A stretch of DNA of 64,000 bases from positions 558,001 to 622,000 of the forward strand of contig NZ_VYTY01000001.1 in the NCBI RefSeq assembly GCF_009821115.1. The letters run 5' to 3'. Position numbers and translations under genes: made by a program. This document shows positions 1-8,657 of this stretch, one piece after another; the first letter of the stretch is position 1; each line of letters starts with the position of its first letter. The notes below the pieces were generated by a model. It worked only from the letters and a program-made list of their open reading frames with translations, had not been told where the DNA came from and ran no database searches. Source of the DNA: Nitrincola alkalisediminis. GTDB taxonomy: Bacteria > Pseudomonadota > Gammaproteobacteria > Pseudomonadales > Balneatricaceae.

Positions 1-621
1 GAAGGCCTATTAACTAAGGTTGAAAGAAGTAATCCTGATCTTGTTCTTCATGAGGTTGCCGAGCATCCGCATTTGCTGCACCGTTTATTGGTTCCACATG
101 ATTGGCAAATACTCAGAGAGTGCATGGCACCTTTGATGCTGTGTAAATCCAAACCTTGGCCTGAGCGTATTCGCATTGTGGCCGCCGTCGATCCGTTTCA
201 TGCCCATGACCACGCCGCGTTGATGGATCAGAAGATCCTCAATGAAGCGAGCTTGCTGGCTCAAGTATTGGGGGCCGAGTTGCATATTTTCCACAGCTAT
301 GTGGTGTTTCCGCAATCAGCGATTTTTGACGATAGCCTGATGTCAAACTTCAAAACCCTTCAGTATCAAGTCACCAGTGAGCATCAGGCTGGGGTTGAGC
401 GTTTGGTGAACGGCTTTGATCCTACTATTGATGCATCTTGCATTCATGTTGTTGAAGGAGAGGTGCATGATGTTTTACCAGACTTCATTAAAAAGCAGGA
501 AATCAATATTTTAGTGATGGGCTCTTTAGCACGCGGAATGCTGGATCGATTGCTCTTAGGCAGCAGTGCAGAGCGCCTATTGGATGCGGTCGCATGTGAT
601 GTATTGGTACTTAAAGCCTAA
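1..621 (+). CDS. uspE: UspE-like universal stress protein, C-terminal part (5' end outside window)
   Basis: The frame is open from base 1 to the stop at 619-621, so the gene begins before the window; 206 residues are visible. A TTG at 73 is an in-frame codon, not a convincing start. The visible part carries a PHDWQ segment, then VAAVDPFHAHDH and a Usp alpha/beta fold. It ends in a glycine-rich nucleotide-binding loop (VMGSLARG...LLLGSSAERLL) and the strand CDVLVLKA. The VAAVDPF spacing is typical of the second Usp domain in tandem-domain UspE proteins of about 310 residues. Such proteins are cytoplasmic stress factors. The assignment to UspE rather than a single-domain UspA is an inference from the residues preceding the visible domain. 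Confidence 0.75.
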   Translation, partial: EGLLTKVERSNPDLVLHEVAEHPHLLHRLLVPHDWQILRECMAPLMLCKSKPWPERIRIVAAVDPFHAHDHAALMDQKILNEASLLAQVLGAELHIFHSYVVFPQSAIFDDSLMSNFKTLQYQVTSEHQAGVERLVNGFDPTIDASCIHVVEGEVHDVLPDFIKKQEINILVMGSLARGMLDRLLLGSSAERLLDAVACDVLVLKA

Positions 622-628
622 GGTGTGA

Positions 629-663
629 GATTCAACTGATCTCCTGCTGAGGTCAGTTGAATC
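629..663. terminator. Hairpin between convergent uspE and xthA
   Basis: A perfect 11-bp inverted repeat (629-639 and 653-663, GATTCAACTGA arms) surrounds a 13-base centre. It lies just after the uspE stop and just before the xthA stop, so it could end transcripts from both sides. No long T-run follows, so factor-independent termination is likely but not certain. Confidence 0.55.
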
Positions 664-674
664 GCCTAGACGAC

Positions 675-1490
675 TTAAAAGTCGAATGAAGACCAAACGG
701 GCGCATGGTCAGATGGCTTGTCCATGCCGCGGATGTTGTATTCGATATCACTGTCAGTGCAGACGTCAATTAAGGACTGAGTTGCCAGAAGGGTATCGAT
801 TCGTAGACCGCGCTTGGGCTCATCCTCAAAGCCTTTGCTGCGATAATCAAACCAGCTGAACTTGTCGTTCTTCGTTGGGTGGATTGCACGGTAACTGTCT
901 TTGAGTCCCCAGCCTTTTAAACGCTCAAACCATTCGCGCTCTTCTGGTTGGAAGCTGGTTTTGCCTGTTTTTAGCCAGCGAACACGGTTCGGCTCACCGA
1001 TGCCTATGTCAATGTCTTCTGGCGAAATATTAAAGTCGCCCATCACGACAATGGCTTGGTCAGCGCTGTAGTGGGTTTCTAGCAGGTTTTGCAAATCGGC
1101 ATAAAATTTACGTTTTGCTGGAAATTTGATTTCGTGATGAATGCTCTCGCCTTGCGGAAAATAGCCATTGATCACTGTGTAGGTTTGTCCTTTATCGCTG
1201 ACGAACTCACCAATGATCAAGCGCTTTTGAGCCGTTTCATCATCGCTAGGGAAACCTTTAGTCACAGAAATGGGTGGAACCTTAGACAATAAGCAGACCC
1301 CGTAATGGGTTTTTTGTCCGTGGAAGTGTGCGTGATAGCCAAGGGCCTCAATTTCTGCAAGTGGGAAGGCTTCATCAGTGACTTTAGTCTCTTGAATGCC
1401 GATGACGTCAGGTTGATGCGCCGCAATCAGTGCTTCTAACTGATGAAAGCGCATACGAATGCTGTTGGTATTAAAAGAAACCAGTTTCAT
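675..1490 (-). CDS. xthA: Exodeoxyribonuclease III
   Basis: AP endonuclease and 3'-5' exonuclease of base-excision repair, cytoplasmic, 271 residues (E. coli XthA has 268). Endonuclease/exonuclease/phosphatase-fold motifs occur in order: SFNTNSIR at 5-12, IQETKV with the metal-binding Glu34, GDFNISPED near 150, RIDTLLAT and the terminal SDHAPVW. The frame extends 16 codons further upstream. I chose the ATG at 1488-1490 because MKLVSFN is the conserved amino terminus and an AAGG ribosome site lies about ten bases before it. The gene converges with uspE and is followed by gor on the opposite strand. Identification is very secure. Confidence 0.95.
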   Translation of the reverse strand: MKLVSFNTNSIRMRFHQLEALIAAHQPDVIGIQETKVTDEAFPLAEIEALGYHAHFHGQKTHYGVCLLSKVPPISVTKGFPSDDETAQKRLIIGEFVSDKGQTYTVINGYFPQGESIHHEIKFPAKRKFYADLQNLLETHYSADQAIVVMGDFNISPEDIDIGIGEPNRVRWLKTGKTSFQPEEREWFERLKGWGLKDSYRAIHPTKNDKFSWFDYRSKGFEDEPKRGLRIDTLLATQSLIDVCTDSDIEYNIRGMDKPSDHAPVWSSFDF

Positions 1491-1675
1491 GCTTAAGCCT
1501 TGTCGTATTAAATCGTAAAGATGCTGTATTCTAAGCACCTAACCACCAGACATCAAATTTCATTCAAGGCTGTTCGATTAAGATTTGTGATGGGGCGAGT
1601 TAAGATTTTTCATTGGTCAGCTGGTCGTAAAGACGTTAGAGTTTTCACCAATATCCAAAACACTAGGAGAAATCC

Positions 1676-3043
1676 GTGAGTCAGTTTGATTTTGATTTGT
1701 TTGTGATTGGGGCGGGTTCTGGCGGTGTTCGAGCCGCACGTATGGCTGCAGGCATGGGCGTTAGGGTGGCAATTGCTGAAGACCGTTACATGGGGGGAAC
1801 CTGCGTTAACGTTGGTTGTGTGCCCAAAAAACTCTATGTGTATGCCTCGCATTATGCGGAAAGCTTCCATGAGGCGGCTGGGTTTGGCTTGATCGACGCG
1901 TCTTATCAATTCGATTGGCCCACATTGCGCGACAACAAAAAACAGGAAATCAGCCGCCTCAATGGCATTTACGCCAATCTTTTAAAAAACTCGGGTTGTA
2001 CCCTGATCGACGGTCGAGCAACACTTGAAGGGCCGAATGCAGTTCGCGTGGGCGAACAGGTGTTTACCGCTGAACGCATTTTGATTGCAACGGGCGGCTG
2101 GCCTTTTGTGCCGGATATTCCCGGTAAAGAACACATTCTGACGTCAAATGAAGTTTTTGACCTAGAGACCTTTCCATCACGTGTTTTGGTGGTGGGCGGG
2201 GGGTACATTGCGGTCGAGTTCGCAGGGATTTTTGCAGGTCTTGGTGCGAAAACGGATTTGGTCTACCGTGGCGATCTGTTCCTGCGTGGATTTGATCAAG
2301 AGGTGAGGGCGTTTACTGCACAAGAGGTTGCCAAAAAAGGCGTGAATCTGCGCTTTAATACCGATATCGCCTCCATTACGAAATGTGCAGATGGGCGTTT
2401 AGACGTTGTGTTTAATGATGGCGCTCAAGAGACGGTTGATGCCGTCATGTACGCGACAGGTCGTGTTCCCAATACTCAAGGATTAGGATTAGACGCCTTG
2501 GGCGTAAATTTGAGCCGCAAAGGGGCGATTCAGGTTGATGATCTGTTTCAAACCAATCTCCCTTCTATATACGCGGTGGGGGATGTCATCGACAGGGTTC
2601 AGTTAACGCCGGTTGCCCTGGCTGAAGGTATGGCCTTGGTTAAGCGCTTATATGGCGGTGCCGAGACAAATGTTGATTATAATTTGATTCCAACGGCTGT
2701 GTTTTGTCAGCCCAATATTGGCACAGTCGGGCTTTCGGAAGAGGACGCGTGTAAGGTCTATCCAAACCTTGATGTCTATCGCTCTGAATTCCGTGCCATG
2801 AAGCACACCTTAAGTGGCAGCCAAGAACGCACGCTAATGAAGCTGCTGGTTGATCGAGACACGGATCGCGTGGTTGGGGCACATATGGTGGGGGCGGAAG
2901 CGGGCGAAATTATTCAGGGAATTGCAATCGCGATGAAAGCGGGCGCAACCAAGGCGATGTTTGACGCAACGATCGGCATTCATCCAACAGCCGCTGAAGA
3001 GTTTGTGACGATGCGAGAGCCTAGCCGACGTTATAATATGTAA
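1676..3043 (+). CDS. gor: Glutathione-disulfide reductase
   Basis: FAD-dependent enzyme that reduces GSSG to GSH with NADPH, cytoplasmic, 455 residues, usual family length. The FAD loop GAGSGG is at 12-17, the redox disulfide C43-x4-C48 sits in GGTCVNVGC, a second Rossmann loop [12 protein letters not shown] binds the pyridine nucleotide, and the HPTAAEEF segment supplies the catalytic His436/Glu441 pair. Start is GTG, supported by TAGGAGA eight bases upstream. It is a single gene ended by the hairpin at 3070-3095. [10 protein letters not shown] identifies glutathione reductase rather than lipoamide dehydrogenase (CLNVGC) or mercuric reductase. Confidence 0.95.
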   Translation: MSQFDFDLFVIGAGSGGVRAARMAAGMGVRVAIAEDRYMGGTCVNVGCVPKKLYVYASHYAESFHEAAGFGLIDASYQFDWPTLRDNKKQEISRLNGIYANLLKNSGCTLIDGRATLEGPNAVRVGEQVFTAERILIATGGWPFVPDIPGKEHILTSNEVFDLETFPSRVLVVGGGYIAVEFAGIFAGLGAKTDLVYRGDLFLRGFDQEVRAFTAQEVAKKGVNLRFNTDIASITKCADGRLDVVFNDGAQETVDAVMYATGRVPNTQGLGLDALGVNLSRKGAIQVDDLFQTNLPSIYAVGDVIDRVQLTPVALAEGMALVKRLYGGAETNVDYNLIPTAVFCQPNIGTVGLSEEDACKVYPNLDVYRSEFRAMKHTLSGSQERTLMKLLVDRDTDRVVGAHMVGAEAGEIIQGIAIAMKAGATKAMFDATIGIHPTAAEEFVTMREPSRRYNM

Positions 3044-3069
3044 AGTTCGTCATTCTTCACTTTCTTATA

Positions 3070-3095
3070 CATGAGCCCAGAGGCTTGGGCTCATG
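3070..3095. terminator. Hairpin terminator between convergent gor and CDF gene
   Basis: A perfect 10-bp stem (CATGAGCCCA with its complement TGGGCTCATG) has a 6-base loop. It lies in the short gap between the converging gor and cation-efflux genes and probably serves both. Confidence 0.65.
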
Positions 3096-3104
3096 TTACT
3101 CACA

Positions 3105-4271
3105 CTACCGAGCCGGTAACCAGATCTGAATCGCCTTGAACCACTCTAAGGTTCGCAATTCGTCATTTAACCGTGCCTCAAGCTCTGCAGCCGTCACCCC
3201 TTGTTGCTCTAAAAGTGCAAAGATCGCCATTGGACACTTGATATCCAACTCAATAAAGCGGGGAGTGTAGTAAATAATCAATTCATAATCTGGGGCTTCA
3301 CCTAAAATTCTCGCGAGTGCTGCATTCAGGTGCTGTTGAATTTCTGTGCGTGCCGGTAATGTCAATTGGGCGGGCAGCGATAGACCGTGGTCATCGTAAG
3401 TGTCAATGTGATAGATAATGTGGGCAATATCATCAAAGCGCTCTTGCAATAAACGCGTGGCATAGTCACCTATGTAATGGCCTTCGGCGGCACTTAAGTG
3501 AGGGGCAACTTGAACGTGCATCTCCAACAGGCTTTGCCCGCCCATAGAGCGGGTTTTAAAACTATGGACGCCCAATACGCCATCTACGGACATCACGGTC
3601 TCTCTAAGCGTTGTAAGGCGCTCAGGTGGTAAGGCAGTGTCGACCAGCTCCGCCAAGCTTTTGCTTAACAACTCCCAACCAATTTTTGCAATCAGTAAAG
3701 CTACTAACACCGCCGCCAGCGCATCCAGCCACCAAATGCCGAGAATCGCGCCTGCGATTGCTATCAAGACCACGACGGAAGAAAGTGAGTCACTCCGGTG
3801 ATGCCATGCATTTGCGATTAAGAGTCGCGATTGAATTTTTTCCCCAACGCGTAAGGTATAAAAGAATAAAATTTCATTCGCTAAAATTGAGGCACCTGCA
3901 ATGAACAGGGCTACGACACTGGGTGGGGAGGGGATTTCACCCGCAAATAGAAGGCGCAAACTATCCCAGGCCATGAACCCGGCAACGCTCAGTAGCACAA
4001 AAGACAAGGCCACCGTTCCAAGTGTTTCAAAACGACCGTGGCCATACGGGTGATTGGTGTCTGCTTTTTTATGGGAGACGCCTAACAAAAAAACGACCAT
4101 TAGGTCGGTAATGACATCCGATAAGGAGTGAAAGCCATCGGCCACTAATGCCGCTGATCCAGAAAATACGCCACCCACTATTTTTAGAAGGCTCATGACT
4201 GTATTGACAAGCGCTCCAATCAGGCTAACGTTTTGTCCGGCGCGTTTGCGTTCATCTAAGGATGGGTTCAC
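3105..4271 (-). CDS. Cation diffusion facilitator (CDF) family efflux protein
   Basis: Inner-membrane divalent-metal/proton antiporter of the CDF family, 388 residues. About six membrane segments occupy residues 15-200. The two metal-site motifs are visible: ADGFHSLSD (Asp45, His48, Asp52) in the second helix and HHRSD in the fifth. The cytoplasmic metal-binding domain follows with the LLEMHVQV strand. The protein is some 80-90 residues longer than FieF/YiiP (about 300) because of a C-terminal extension containing a second ferredoxin-like stretch (PDYELIIYYTPRFIELDIKC). Start is GTG with AGGA about eight bases upstream. Substrate (Zn, Fe, Mn or Co) cannot be decided from sequence. Confidence 0.85.
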   Translation of the reverse strand: MNPSLDERKRAGQNVSLIGALVNTVMSLLKIVGGVFSGSAALVADGFHSLSDVITDLMVVFLLGVSHKKADTNHPYGHGRFETLGTVALSFVLLSVAGFMAWDSLRLLFAGEIPSPPSVVALFIAGASILANEILFFYTLRVGEKIQSRLLIANAWHHRSDSLSSVVVLIAIAGAILGIWWLDALAAVLVALLIAKIGWELLSKSLAELVDTALPPERLTTLRETVMSVDGVLGVHSFKTRSMGGQSLLEMHVQVAPHLSAAEGHYIGDYATRLLQERFDDIAHIIYHIDTYDDHGLSLPAQLTLPARTEIQQHLNAALARILGEAPDYELIIYYTPRFIELDIKCPMAIFALLEQQGVTAAELEARLNDELRTLEWFKAIQIWLPAR

Positions 4272-4754
4272 ACAGAATTCCTACTCAAAAAGATCAGTGT
4301 ATCGACGTGTTCGGAAGGTCTCTAGTGTTGCAATTTAATACAGACTGTCAAGAGTGAACATGAATAAAAAGTTACAAAAAATGTGAGTAACCTTGTAATT
4401 TATGCTTGACACCTGTGAGTGTTTTTTTAATGGTTGAAAAATGAACAGAAAAAAGCGGAAAATCTGATAATTAAGCTATTGATTTATTTAAGTTGTTGAA
4501 AAATAAAAGATTTGCGTGTTGGTTAAAAAATGATCAATTTGTCTGAAGCCGTGAATTTATGGGGCAGGATAGGGGTTATGTGCATTTTTTTCACAGGCTT
4601 ATCCACAGATAATGTGGGTAGCCTTGCGAACCCGATGCAGAGCCTATTTTCATACACACAGGTGTGAATAGATTTTTTTGCAATGCACAAACAAGATTTG
4701 AGATACTTTACTCAATTTAAAACCACATGGCTATTTTCATTCATGCAGGCTTCT
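4272..4754. other. AT-rich intergenic region with a consensus DnaA box
   Basis: About 480 bases lie between the divergent CDF and BASS genes with no recognisable gene. The stretch is strongly AT-rich, with A and T runs, from about 4330 to 4590. It holds a perfect TTATCCACA at 4599-4607, itself part of an inverted repeat (CCACA-GATAA-TGTGG, 4603-4617). A weaker reverse-strand match, TGTGAATAG, is at 4663-4671. Promoters for both flanking genes should also lie here; a TTGACA at 4406-4411 has no well-placed -10. Confidence 0.5.
4599..4607 (+). promoter_or_regulatory. Consensus DnaA box
   Basis: The nonamer TTATCCACA matches the highest-affinity DnaA binding sequence exactly. It is one isolated consensus copy, with one degenerate copy 56 bases downstream. 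That is too few for an origin but enough for DnaA titration or regulation of the flanking genes. Confidence 0.4.
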
Positions 4755-5627
4755 ATGATCACGCAACTGTTTCTACCGATTGCTTTGTTTATCATCATGC
4801 TCAGTGTAGGCCTTGCGCTGACGCTTGCAGACTTTAAACGTGTCTTGAAGTACCCAAAAGCCGTCTTTCTGGGGATTACGGCTCAGTTTTTCCTTTTACC
4901 GCTTCTGGGGATTGCCGTCGTTTGGATCTTTGATCTTCCCATCATGCTTGCGTTAGGCTTGATCATATTGACCTTGGCTCCAGGTGGGGCAACATCCAAT
5001 GCAATTACCTTGCTAGCAAGAGGTGATGCGGCATTGTCGGTCTCATTAACGGCGCTATTGAGTCTCATCACACCCTTTACCTTACCTTTGATGACGGCCT
5101 TGTTGTTGAAGGTGACTTTAGAGGATGATGTGTCAATTGCCTTCCCGGTCGGTCAAGCTTTAATGCAGATGTTATTGATTACGTTAGTGCCAGTGTTGAT
5201 AGGAATGGTGTTTAGGCATCGTTATTTGGCGATCACACAACGCATAGAAAAGGCCATAAGACGCCTAGCCTTTTTGTTGATGGTGGCAACGGTGATTCTG
5301 TTGGTTGTCAGTCGTTGGCCCATGCTCATGCAGGTCTTGCCGTTGTTGTATCTGCCCGTTTTTACGCTGGTGCTCTTGGCTATGCTGACAGGGTATAGCG
5401 TGGCGGTGATGGGGCGGCTGGATGACCCGCAGCGTGTCTCGTTAACGATTGAGGTGGGGTTGCAGAATGCGGGAACGGCACTTTTGGTGACTGGCGCCTT
5501 GTTGCAAAACGCTGAAATGTCGGCCAGTGCGTTGACCTATGGTGTGTTAATGCAGCTACCGGCCTTCGCGTTGATTGCCTGGCGAAATCGAGATGTGTTT
5601 TTTCGCCAAGCAAAGGTGATGACCTAA
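4755..5627 (+). CDS. BASS-type (bile acid:sodium symporter family) membrane transporter
   Basis: Polytopic inner-membrane protein of about 290 residues with nine or ten hydrophobic segments, resembling bile acid/sodium symporter family members of bacteria. Recognisable are the first helix ending GLALTLADFKRV, the conserved LTLAPGGATSNAITLLARGDAALSV segment (the family's crossing-helix/sodium-site region) and EVGLQNAGTALLV near the C-terminus. The frame is open 24 codons further upstream (4683). I prefer the ATG at 4755 because MITQLFLPIALF begins the first helix and an AGG lies five bases before it. Its stop overlaps that of convergent queE. Natural substrate unknown. Confidence 0.8.
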   Translation: MITQLFLPIALFIIMLSVGLALTLADFKRVLKYPKAVFLGITAQFFLLPLLGIAVVWIFDLPIMLALGLIILTLAPGGATSNAITLLARGDAALSVSLTALLSLITPFTLPLMTALLLKVTLEDDVSIAFPVGQALMQMLLITLVPVLIGMVFRHRYLAITQRIEKAIRRLAFLLMVATVILLVVSRWPMLMQVLPLLYLPVFTLVLLAMLTGYSVAVMGRLDDPQRVSLTIEVGLQNAGTALLVTGALLQNAEMSASALTYGVLMQLPAFALIAWRNRDVFFRQAKVMT

Positions 5628-6253
5628 TCGATACCCAGAATTTTGTGGGTCTGTAAACTGAGTCGCCACTGAGGGTGGCGCAAACAATAATTGAGGGTCG
5701 CTTTTAGATTCTCTTGAGCATCCGCTGAATCCATGGGCTGTAAGTAAAAATTGTCAAACTGATAAGACACAAATCGCTCTGGCATGGCGTGCGATTGAGG
5801 GTACACCAGTTTGAGCTCGTTACCTTTGCGAATGATGATATCTGTGTCTGCTTTTGGGCTAACACAAATCCAGTCAATCCCATTCGGGAGCGGCTTAGTG
5901 CCATTGGTTTCAATGGCAATAATAAAGCCTGCTTTATGCAAGGCATCGACCAAGGGTTGATCGAGCTGCAGAGCAGGCTCTCCACCCGTGCACACAACGT
6001 AAGGAGGCTCTGAGCTTAAAGGCCAAAAGCGTTGCAAGTGGGTTACCAACGCGTCTGGACTGTCAAATTTTCCGCCGTTTTGACCATCATGGCCAATAAA
6101 GTCAGTATCGCAAAATTGACAGATCGCTTTCGAGCGATCAATCTCACGGCCTGACCACAAATTACAGCCCGTAAACCGACAAAAAATAGCCGGCCGCCCT
6201 GCATGGGCACCTTCACCTTGCAGGGTATAAAACACTTCTTTTACGCTGTACAT
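5624..6253 (-). CDS. queE: 7-carboxy-7-deazaguanine synthase
   Basis: Radical-SAM enzyme that turns 6-carboxytetrahydropterin into 7-carboxy-7-deazaguanine on the way to queuosine/preQ0, 209 residues. The N-terminal YTLQGEGAHAGRPAIFCRFTGC is the QueE signature. The cluster cysteines are C30, C45 and C48, spaced C-x14-C-x2-C as in the E. coli-type enzyme rather than the C-x3-C-x2-C form. The SAM-binding VVCTGGEPALQ follows. The gene lies 12 bases after rdgC on the same strand and is probably cotranscribed with it. Its stop overlaps the BASS gene's stop tail to tail. Confidence 0.93.
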   Translation of the reverse strand: MYSVKEVFYTLQGEGAHAGRPAIFCRFTGCNLWSGREIDRSKAICQFCDTDFIGHDGQNGGKFDSPDALVTHLQRFWPLSSEPPYVVCTGGEPALQLDQPLVDALHKAGFIIAIETNGTKPLPNGIDWICVSPKADTDIIIRKGNELKLVYPQSHAMPERFVSYQFDNFYLQPMDSADAQENLKATLNYCLRHPQWRLSLQTHKILGID

Positions 6254-6265
6254 ACGAGGTTAGAC

Positions 6266-7180
6266 CTAAGCAGATTCAGGTTCGCCACCAAAGCTGGCGA
6301 TCAACGAGGGCATTAGATTCGACAATTCAAGGCCCATTTGGTTGAGTTGAGCATCGAAAAACGCTTTTTCGTCCTCAGGGCTGTCTTGCTGAAGCTGTTC
6401 CTGATATTGATCCGTTAGCTTAAGGCGGTGCAAGCTTAAGTCAGAATAAATCATAAAGCTTAACTGATCTTGCCAAGTTAAGGCCAAACGCGTGACTTGC
6501 ATATCAGTGGCTAAATGAGCGCGAATTTCATCGGAAAACAAATTCTGCCCTTTGACACGGATAACGCCGCCCTCAGCAGAGGTGTCCCTGAGTTCGCACT
6601 CATCATCCACGGCAAACCCAGTGCTAATTTGATCTTCGTCCTGAACCCAAAGACTTAAGACGCTTGCTGGCGCTTGATTGACGGTTAAGGGCTTAACTTT
6701 CAATGTGCCTAACACTTCTCTTAAGCTGTTCAACAAGTCTTCAGCACGCTTGAAGCTGCCTGCATCAACAAAAATCCAACCGAGTTGCGGCATGATCAAG
6801 GCGCGAGTGGCTGAGCGTTTTGAAAAGGCACGTGGAAGAAGCTCTAAAATGATTTCATCTTTGAGCTGATCTTTTTCTTTGCGGTAGACTTTTCTCGCTT
6901 CGTCTTGCTCAATTTTACTGACTTTAACCTGTAGCTCATCTTTGATGACGCTGGCGGGTAGAATGCGCTCTTCCTGCAGCAAACTGACAAGGTACATGCC
7001 ATTGCTAACAAACACGGGGCTTTCACTAAAGGAACAGGGTGAAACCCAGCCCTGACGTTTGAGTTCTTGGCGTCCACAGGGCACAAAGGGTTTCGTCAGA
7101 AGTGCATTTTCCAAGTGTTGCTCAGAGAAGTCTGCATCAGGGGTAAATCTGTAAATCAGGATGTTCTTAAACCAATTCAT
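6266..7180 (-). CDS. rdgC: Recombination-associated protein RdgC
   Basis: Ring-shaped nucleoid-associated DNA-binding protein that restrains RecA, 304 residues, full family length. The amino end MNWFKNILIYRF and the segment FVPCGRQELKRQGWVSP are characteristic of RdgC. The acidic C-terminal part (FFDAQLNQMGLEL...IASFGGEPE) also fits. It begins only four bases after apt and is followed 12 bases later by queE, so apt-rdgC-queE look like one transcription unit. Confidence 0.93.
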   Translation of the reverse strand: MNWFKNILIYRFTPDADFSEQHLENALLTKPFVPCGRQELKRQGWVSPCSFSESPVFVSNGMYLVSLLQEERILPASVIKDELQVKVSKIEQDEARKVYRKEKDQLKDEIILELLPRAFSKRSATRALIMPQLGWIFVDAGSFKRAEDLLNSLREVLGTLKVKPLTVNQAPASVLSLWVQDEDQISTGFAVDDECELRDTSAEGGVIRVKGQNLFSDEIRAHLATDMQVTRLALTWQDQLSFMIYSDLSLHRLKLTDQYQEQLQQDSPEDEKAFFDAQLNQMGLELSNLMPSLIASFGGEPESA

Positions 7181-7184
7181 TCAG

Positions 7185-7727
7185 TTAAAGTCCTTCGTAG
7201 GCGAGTAACGCAAAAACAGGTATGCCACTGTCTTGAATACGTTGCGAGCCTTTTAGATCGGGTAGGTCGATTAAGGCAGCGACTTCGGCCACTTGTCCGC
7301 CTAAGCGCTTAATAAGAGACGCTGCCGCAAGAACGGTTCCGCCTGTTGCGATCAAATCGTCAAAAATTAAGACAGTATCACCCTCTTGGATGGCGTCTTT
7401 TTGAAGTTCGACCGTCGCCGATCCATATTCAAGCGAGTATTCCTCTGCGATGGTTTCGCCGGGTAGCTTGCCTTTTTTTCGGATCAGCACCAAGGGCAAA
7501 TTCAGTTGATACGCAACCACAGAGCCCAGGATAAAGCCTCTGGCATCTATACACGCGACATGGGTAATCGAGCTGTCTATGTAGCGCTGAATAAACGCAT
7601 CACAGGTGATTCGCATGGCTTTGGGATCTTTAAAAACAGGGGTGACATCACGAAAAATAACGCCGGGTTCTGGCCAGTCTGAGATAGACCGGACCACGGA
7701 TTTGACATAAAACTCATCGTAAGACAT
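7185..7727 (-). CDS. apt: Adenine phosphoribosyltransferase
   Basis: Purine-salvage enzyme that makes AMP from adenine and PRPP, 180 residues, normal length. The substrate region RSISDWPEPGVIFRDVTPVF is at 12-32 and the PRPP-binding loop VLIFDDLIATGGT at 119-131. The flexible-loop segment RKKGKLPGETIAEEYSLEYG is also present. Located between fnr and rdgC on the same strand; the fnr-apt neighbourhood is also known from pseudomonads. Confidence 0.95.
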   Translation of the reverse strand: MSYDEFYVKSVVRSISDWPEPGVIFRDVTPVFKDPKAMRITCDAFIQRYIDSSITHVACIDARGFILGSVVAYQLNLPLVLIRKKGKLPGETIAEEYSLEYGSATVELQKDAIQEGDTVLIFDDLIATGGTVLAAASLIKRLGGQVAEVAALIDLPDLKGSQRIQDSGIPVFALLAYEGL

Positions 7728-7758
7728 TTAAAACTCCAGCGAGACCCGGACATCGGGT

Positions 7759-8529
7759 TTAAAGAGAGGTTTTGCAAGCAGGTGTCGGCTTGTCAATGGC
7801 TTCACCTGATAGTTCGAAAAGCGCATCATAGTTCAGAATTTCAACTTGTTTACCATCAACAAGAATCATGTTTTGCGTTTGGAAGCGTGTGAAAATACGG
7901 CTGATGGTTTCAACGGCTAAACCAAGATAATTGCCTATCTCATTTCGTGACATAGATAAACGCAAGTAGTTTTGAGAGTAGCCTCGTTCATGAAAACGTT
8001 GCGTCAGCTTGATCAGAAAGGTGGCCACGCGCTGCTCCGCTGTTTTTTTCGACAAAAGCGTCATCATCTGTTGGTCATTGCTGATTTCGCGGCTCATGGT
8101 CCGAAGAATCTGGCGACGCAGCTCAGGCATGTGGCCTGATAGATCGTCCAAGCGCTCAAAAGGGATTTCGCAGACGGTGGTGGTTTCCAGAATTTTGGCT
8201 GAAACAGGGTAGGCCGTATCGTTGAAGCCACTGAGCCCCACCAGCTCTCCTGGAAAAAAGAAACCTGTGATCTGCTCTTCGCCATCATTGGTGATGCAGT
8301 AGCTTTTTACAGAGCCCGCACGAATGGCAAAAATGCTTGTAAAGGTATCACCTTGTCTAAACAGGTGCTCGCCTTTTTTTAATGGACGGCTTTTATCAAT
8401 GATATTATCAAGGCGCTCCATCTCCGTCATGTTCAAGGATACGGGCAGACACAAGGAGCTTAAACTGCAGGTGCTGCAGTGCACTTGATTGAGACTGTGA
8501 AGTTTGCCTGTTGAGCGTTTTTCTTCCAT
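7759..8529 (-). CDS. anr: Fnr/Anr-type oxygen-responsive transcription regulator
   Basis: CRP-family regulator that senses oxygen with a 4Fe-4S cluster and controls anaerobic and microaerobic genes, 256 residues from the chosen start. The N-terminal cluster motif C18-x2-C21-x5-C27 ([11 protein letters not shown]) is followed by a fourth Cys in the beta-roll (TTVCEIPF). The helix-turn-helix [20 protein letters not shown] contains the E..SR DNA-reading residues of Fnr. The frame extends 21 codons upstream to 8592. I favour the ATG at 8527-8529 because it has AGGTG nine bases before it and gives the usual length. Likely controls hemN and the cco genes nearby, which carry candidate Fnr sites. Confidence 0.92.
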   Translation of the reverse strand: MEEKRSTGKLHSLNQVHCSTCSLSSLCLPVSLNMTEMERLDNIIDKSRPLKKGEHLFRQGDTFTSIFAIRAGSVKSYCITNDGEEQITGFFFPGELVGLSGFNDTAYPVSAKILETTTVCEIPFERLDDLSGHMPELRRQILRTMSREISNDQQMMTLLSKKTAEQRVATFLIKLTQRFHERGYSQNYLRLSMSRNEIGNYLGLAVETISRIFTRFQTQNMILVDGKQVEILNYDALFELSGEAIDKPTPACKTSL

Positions 8530-8615
8530 TCGTACACCTATCACCTTATCGGAATGAACATCGGATGCTCTCGATTGGGTATTATGTAACATTTAGGCGG
8601 CGGGGTGAAGAAGTA

Positions 8616-8645
8616 TCCGGCAGTTGCGAATAGGCAATTGCCGGA
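8616..8645. terminator. Hairpin after hemN
   Basis: A 12-bp stem with one mismatch (TCCGGCAGTTGC with GCAATTGCCGGA) has a 6-base loop. It lies between the hemN stop and the fnr start on the minus strand. There is no T-run, so it may be a weak terminator or an RNA-stabilising stem. Confidence 0.45.
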
Positions 8646-8657
8646 CGCACGCGAGCT

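Noticed and set aside
4406-4431. Sigma-70 promoter from TTGACA at 4406
   Set aside because: The nearest TTTAAT is only 14 bases away, too close for a good -10.
4272-4754. Replication origin
   Set aside because: Only one consensus DnaA box, no 13-mer series and no dnaA/dnaN/gidA neighbours.
8530-8592. Extended N-terminus of the Fnr-like regulator
   Set aside because: The upstream ATG has no ribosome-binding site and adds 21 residues not typical of Fnr proteins; the ATG at 8527-8529 is better.
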